A DNA stretch of 8,167 nucleotides from CAZRDB01 sp964598695 (GTDB taxonomy: Bacteria; Armatimonadota; Zipacnadia; UBA1398). Under the pieces are notes generated by a model. That model was not told where the DNA came from and ran no database searches. It saw nothing but the letters and a program-made list of their open reading frames with translations. The position numbers and the translations under genes are program-made. Below, in pieces: positions 6,506-8,167 of the stretch. Numbering within the stretch: position 1 is the first letter of the stretch; every line of letters starts with the position of its first letter. Location: assembly GCA_964598695.1 (NCBI GenBank), contig CAZRDB010000208.1, positions 1 to 8,167 on the forward strand, written 5' to 3'.

Positions 6506-8107
6506 ATGCGGTTGTTCGATGCCTGCGCGCCGTTCGGTCTGCCGACGGCGCCCGGGGCGCGCTACGCCCGGACGGCGAGCGAACTGCTCGCCTGGATGGA
6601 CGAGTACGGGATCGACCGCGCGCTCGTGCGGCACGAGGCGCTACGGACCGAGGACCCCGAGGTCGGCAACGCGATCGCGCTCGAGGAGTGCGCCGGCTCC
6701 GAGCGGCTGTTCCCGACCTGGGCGCTCGCGCCGGCCCAAACCGGCGAGTTCCCCGCCCCCGGCGAGCTGCTCGCGCGGATGGAACGGCATGGGGTCGGCG
6801 CACTGTGGGCCCTCCCCACTACGCACCGCTATGAACTCGACGCCGTGGCCTTCGGGCCGCTGCTCGAAGCGATGGCCGAGCGCCGCACACCTCTCTTCCT
6901 GCCGCTCGAGCAGGTGGGTGGGACCGATGCGGGCTGGGCCCCGATCACGCGGCTGCTCCGGGACTTCCCGGCCCTGACGCTCGTCGTCACGGGCCACGGC
7001 TGCTGGGGGTGCGACCGCCAGTTCCGGCCACTGCTCGACGCCTTCCCGCGCCTCCACCTCGACATCGCCCGCTACGAGCAGGACCAGGGCATCGCGCGGC
7101 TCGTCGAACGCTACGGCCCCGACCGCCTGCTCTTCTCGGCCGGCTACCCGGGCTGGGCGACGGGCGGGCCGATCGCGATGCTCCGTCACGCGCCGATCGA
7201 CGACGAGGCACGGGCGCGGATCGCCGCCGGGAACCTGGAACGGCTGCTCGGCTGGTCGCCGGCGTTGCGCACGGCGCTCGCCCACACCCCGGAGCCGGCC
7301 CGCACGGCGCCCGATCCGGGTGAGAGGCGGTACCCGGTCGTCGACTGCCACGCGCACTTCGGCCCGTACAACCGGATCTGGTTTCCGACGCGGACGACGG
7401 CGGAGATGCTCCGGACGATGGACCGCGTCGGCGTTCGGGTGACGATCGCCTCGCACCACACGGCGTTGGTGGGCGAGACGCCGCGGGGCAACCGCCGGTT
7501 GCGGGAGGATGCGCTGGAGTCGGAGCCCGCGCGCTTCCTCGGCTACACGGTCTGGAACCCGCACCTCGCCGCCGAGCAGGAGCGGGACCTCGAGAGCTGG
7601 CCGCCGCACCCGGGCTTCGTCGGCTTCAAGCTCCACCCGTCGCTGCACGAGGTGGGGCTCGGCGATGCGCGGTACGAGCCGGTGCTCCGGTACGCGAACG
7701 CACACCGGCTGCCGGTGCTCACCCACACGTGGGGCGGCTGCCCGCACAGCGGCGCCGGACCCGTCGAGGCGGTCGCCGAGCGCTACCCCGATCTGCGGCT
7801 CCTGCTGGGTCACAGCCTGTGCGGCGGGTGGGACGACGCCGTGCGGCTCGCCCGCGCCTATCCGAACCTGTGGTGCGAGCTGTGCGCGACGTACGCGTTC
7901 GCGGGGGTGATCGAGCGGCTCGTCGCGGAGGTCGGCTCCGACCGGGTGCTCTACGGCACCGACCTGCCGTGGTTCGACCCGATGTACGCGATCGGCTGCG
8001 TCGTCCATGCCCGGATCGGCGAGGACGACAAGCGGAACATCCTGTACCGCAACGCGCGGCGGCTATTCCCGGCCATCGCGGAGCGTGTGCCGGAGCCCGC
8101 GAGCTAG
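6506..8107 (+). CDS. Tandem amidohydrolase-2 domain protein, N-terminal domain degenerate
   Basis: 533 aa, ATG at 6506, 9 bp after the preceding stop, so the third gene of the operon. Residues 277-525 are a TIM-barrel metal-dependent hydrolase of the amidohydrolase-2 type: VVDCHAHFG (HxH, His282/284), GFKLHPSLH (Lys375, His377), VLTHTWGG (His407), LLLGHS (His436) and LYGTDLPWFD (Asp486), ending in NILYRNARRLF. Residues 1-252 look like a second copy of the same fold: LFDACAPFG aligns with VVDCHAHFG but has Cys7 and Pro9 in place of the two His; LVVTGHGCWG (His164) matches LLLGHS; LLFSAGYP has Gly213 where Asp is expected; and GNLERLLGW matches the C-terminal helix. No secretion signal. Superfamily relatives include decarboxylases and hydrolases of small acids; the substrate here cannot be inferred. 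Confidence 0.9.
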   Translation: MRLFDACAPFGLPTAPGARYARTASELLAWMDEYGIDRALVRHEALRTEDPEVGNAIALEECAGSERLFPTWALAPAQTGEFPAPGELLARMERHGVGALWALPTTHRYELDAVAFGPLLEAMAERRTPLFLPLEQVGGTDAGWAPITRLLRDFPALTLVVTGHGCWGCDRQFRPLLDAFPRLHLDIARYEQDQGIARLVERYGPDRLLFSAGYPGWATGGPIAMLRHAPIDDEARARIAAGNLERLLGWSPALRTALAHTPEPARTAPDPGERRYPVVDCHAHFGPYNRIWFPTRTTAEMLRTMDRVGVRVTIASHHTALVGETPRGNRRLREDALESEPARFLGYTVWNPHLAAEQERDLESWPPHPGFVGFKLHPSLHEVGLGDARYEPVLRYANAHRLPVLTHTWGGCPHSGAGPVEAVAERYPDLRLLLGHSLCGGWDDAVRLARAYPNLWCELCATYAFAGVIERLVAEVGSDRVLYGTDLPWFDPMYAIGCVVHARIGEDDKRNILYRNARRLFPAIAERVPEPAS

Positions 8108-8119
8108 AGCGGAGAGCGA

Positions 8120-8162
8120 CAACCTGCGGAGGGTTGCCCCTCCGCACCACCCTAGGCGGTTG
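8120..8162 (+). terminator. Hairpin ending the rdgB operon
   Basis: TGCGGAGGG (8125-8133) and CCCTCCGCA (8138-8146) form a perfect 9-bp stem with a TTGC loop, 17 bases after the last stop codon. Outer arms CAACC (8120-8124) and GGTTG (8158-8162) could extend the structure across an internal bulge. Position and strength fit a transcription terminator, but no T-run follows within the window, so Rho-independent termination is not certain. Confidence 0.55.
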
Positions 8163-8167
8163 CCGTC

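Noticed and set aside
5699..6634. Minus-strand 311-codon open frame
   Set aside because: It is antisense to the rdgB/DJ-1 genes, with shadow-type composition and no motif.
6641..8008. Minus-strand 455-codon open frame
   Set aside because: It is fully antisense to the amidohydrolase gene, has low-complexity Arg/Ala/Val composition and no recognisable motif.
1..8167. tRNA, rRNA, transposase or attachment-site sequences
   Set aside because: I looked through both strands by eye and saw no tRNA cloverleaf, rRNA-like stretch, transposase motif or terminal inverted repeats; I could not run a covariance search.

Overview
The window comes from a high-GC bacterial genome and is probably a metagenomic scaffold. 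A run of ten Ns at 1810-1819 is a scaffold join, and the two sides of it are out of frame as written. The NAD-dependent DNA ligase marks the organism as bacterial. The lipoprotein signal, GTG starts with good Shine-Dalgarno sequences, and tight operon spacing also fit a bacterium. I cannot name the phylum from this sequence alone.

Region 1 (1-2285, minus strand) is the N-terminal part of one large gene. It encodes a PHP-type metal-dependent hydrolase domain fused to an SMC/RecN-like ABC ATPase, the architecture that databases call the TrlF family AAA-like ATPase. The gene is split by the assembly gap and leaves the window at base 1, just where the ABC signature motif is expected. It is the accessory, possibly defence-related, part of the window.

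Region 2 (2286-2825) is the divergent intergenic region between that gene and ligA. It holds a short hairpin near the minus-strand start, a very G-rich tract with four G-runs around a small palindrome, a likely 42-residue membrane-anchored small protein with a strong ribosome binding site (2562-2690), and a perfect 12-bp inverted repeat before ligA. One arm of that inverted repeat also occurs 210 bp upstream.

Region 3 (2826-4898, plus strand) is a complete ligA, the replicative and repair NAD+-dependent DNA ligase. The 312 bases after it (4899-5210) are non-coding and dense in repeats: two copies of a GC-rich 21-mer, a perfect 8-bp hairpin, and two copies of a 99-bp tandem repeat.

Region 4 (5211-8107, plus strand) is a compact three-gene operon. 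It contains rdgB (house-cleaning dITP/XTP pyrophosphatase), a lipoprotein with a DJ-1/PfpI domain (start overlaps the rdgB stop as ATGA), and a 533-residue protein made of two tandem amidohydrolase domains, the first of which has lost its metal-binding histidines. A strong hairpin at 8125-8146 probably ends the operon. The first two genes could share a damage-sanitation theme (non-canonical nucleotides, reactive carbonyls), but the substrates of the DJ-1 and amidohydrolase proteins cannot be read from the sequence.
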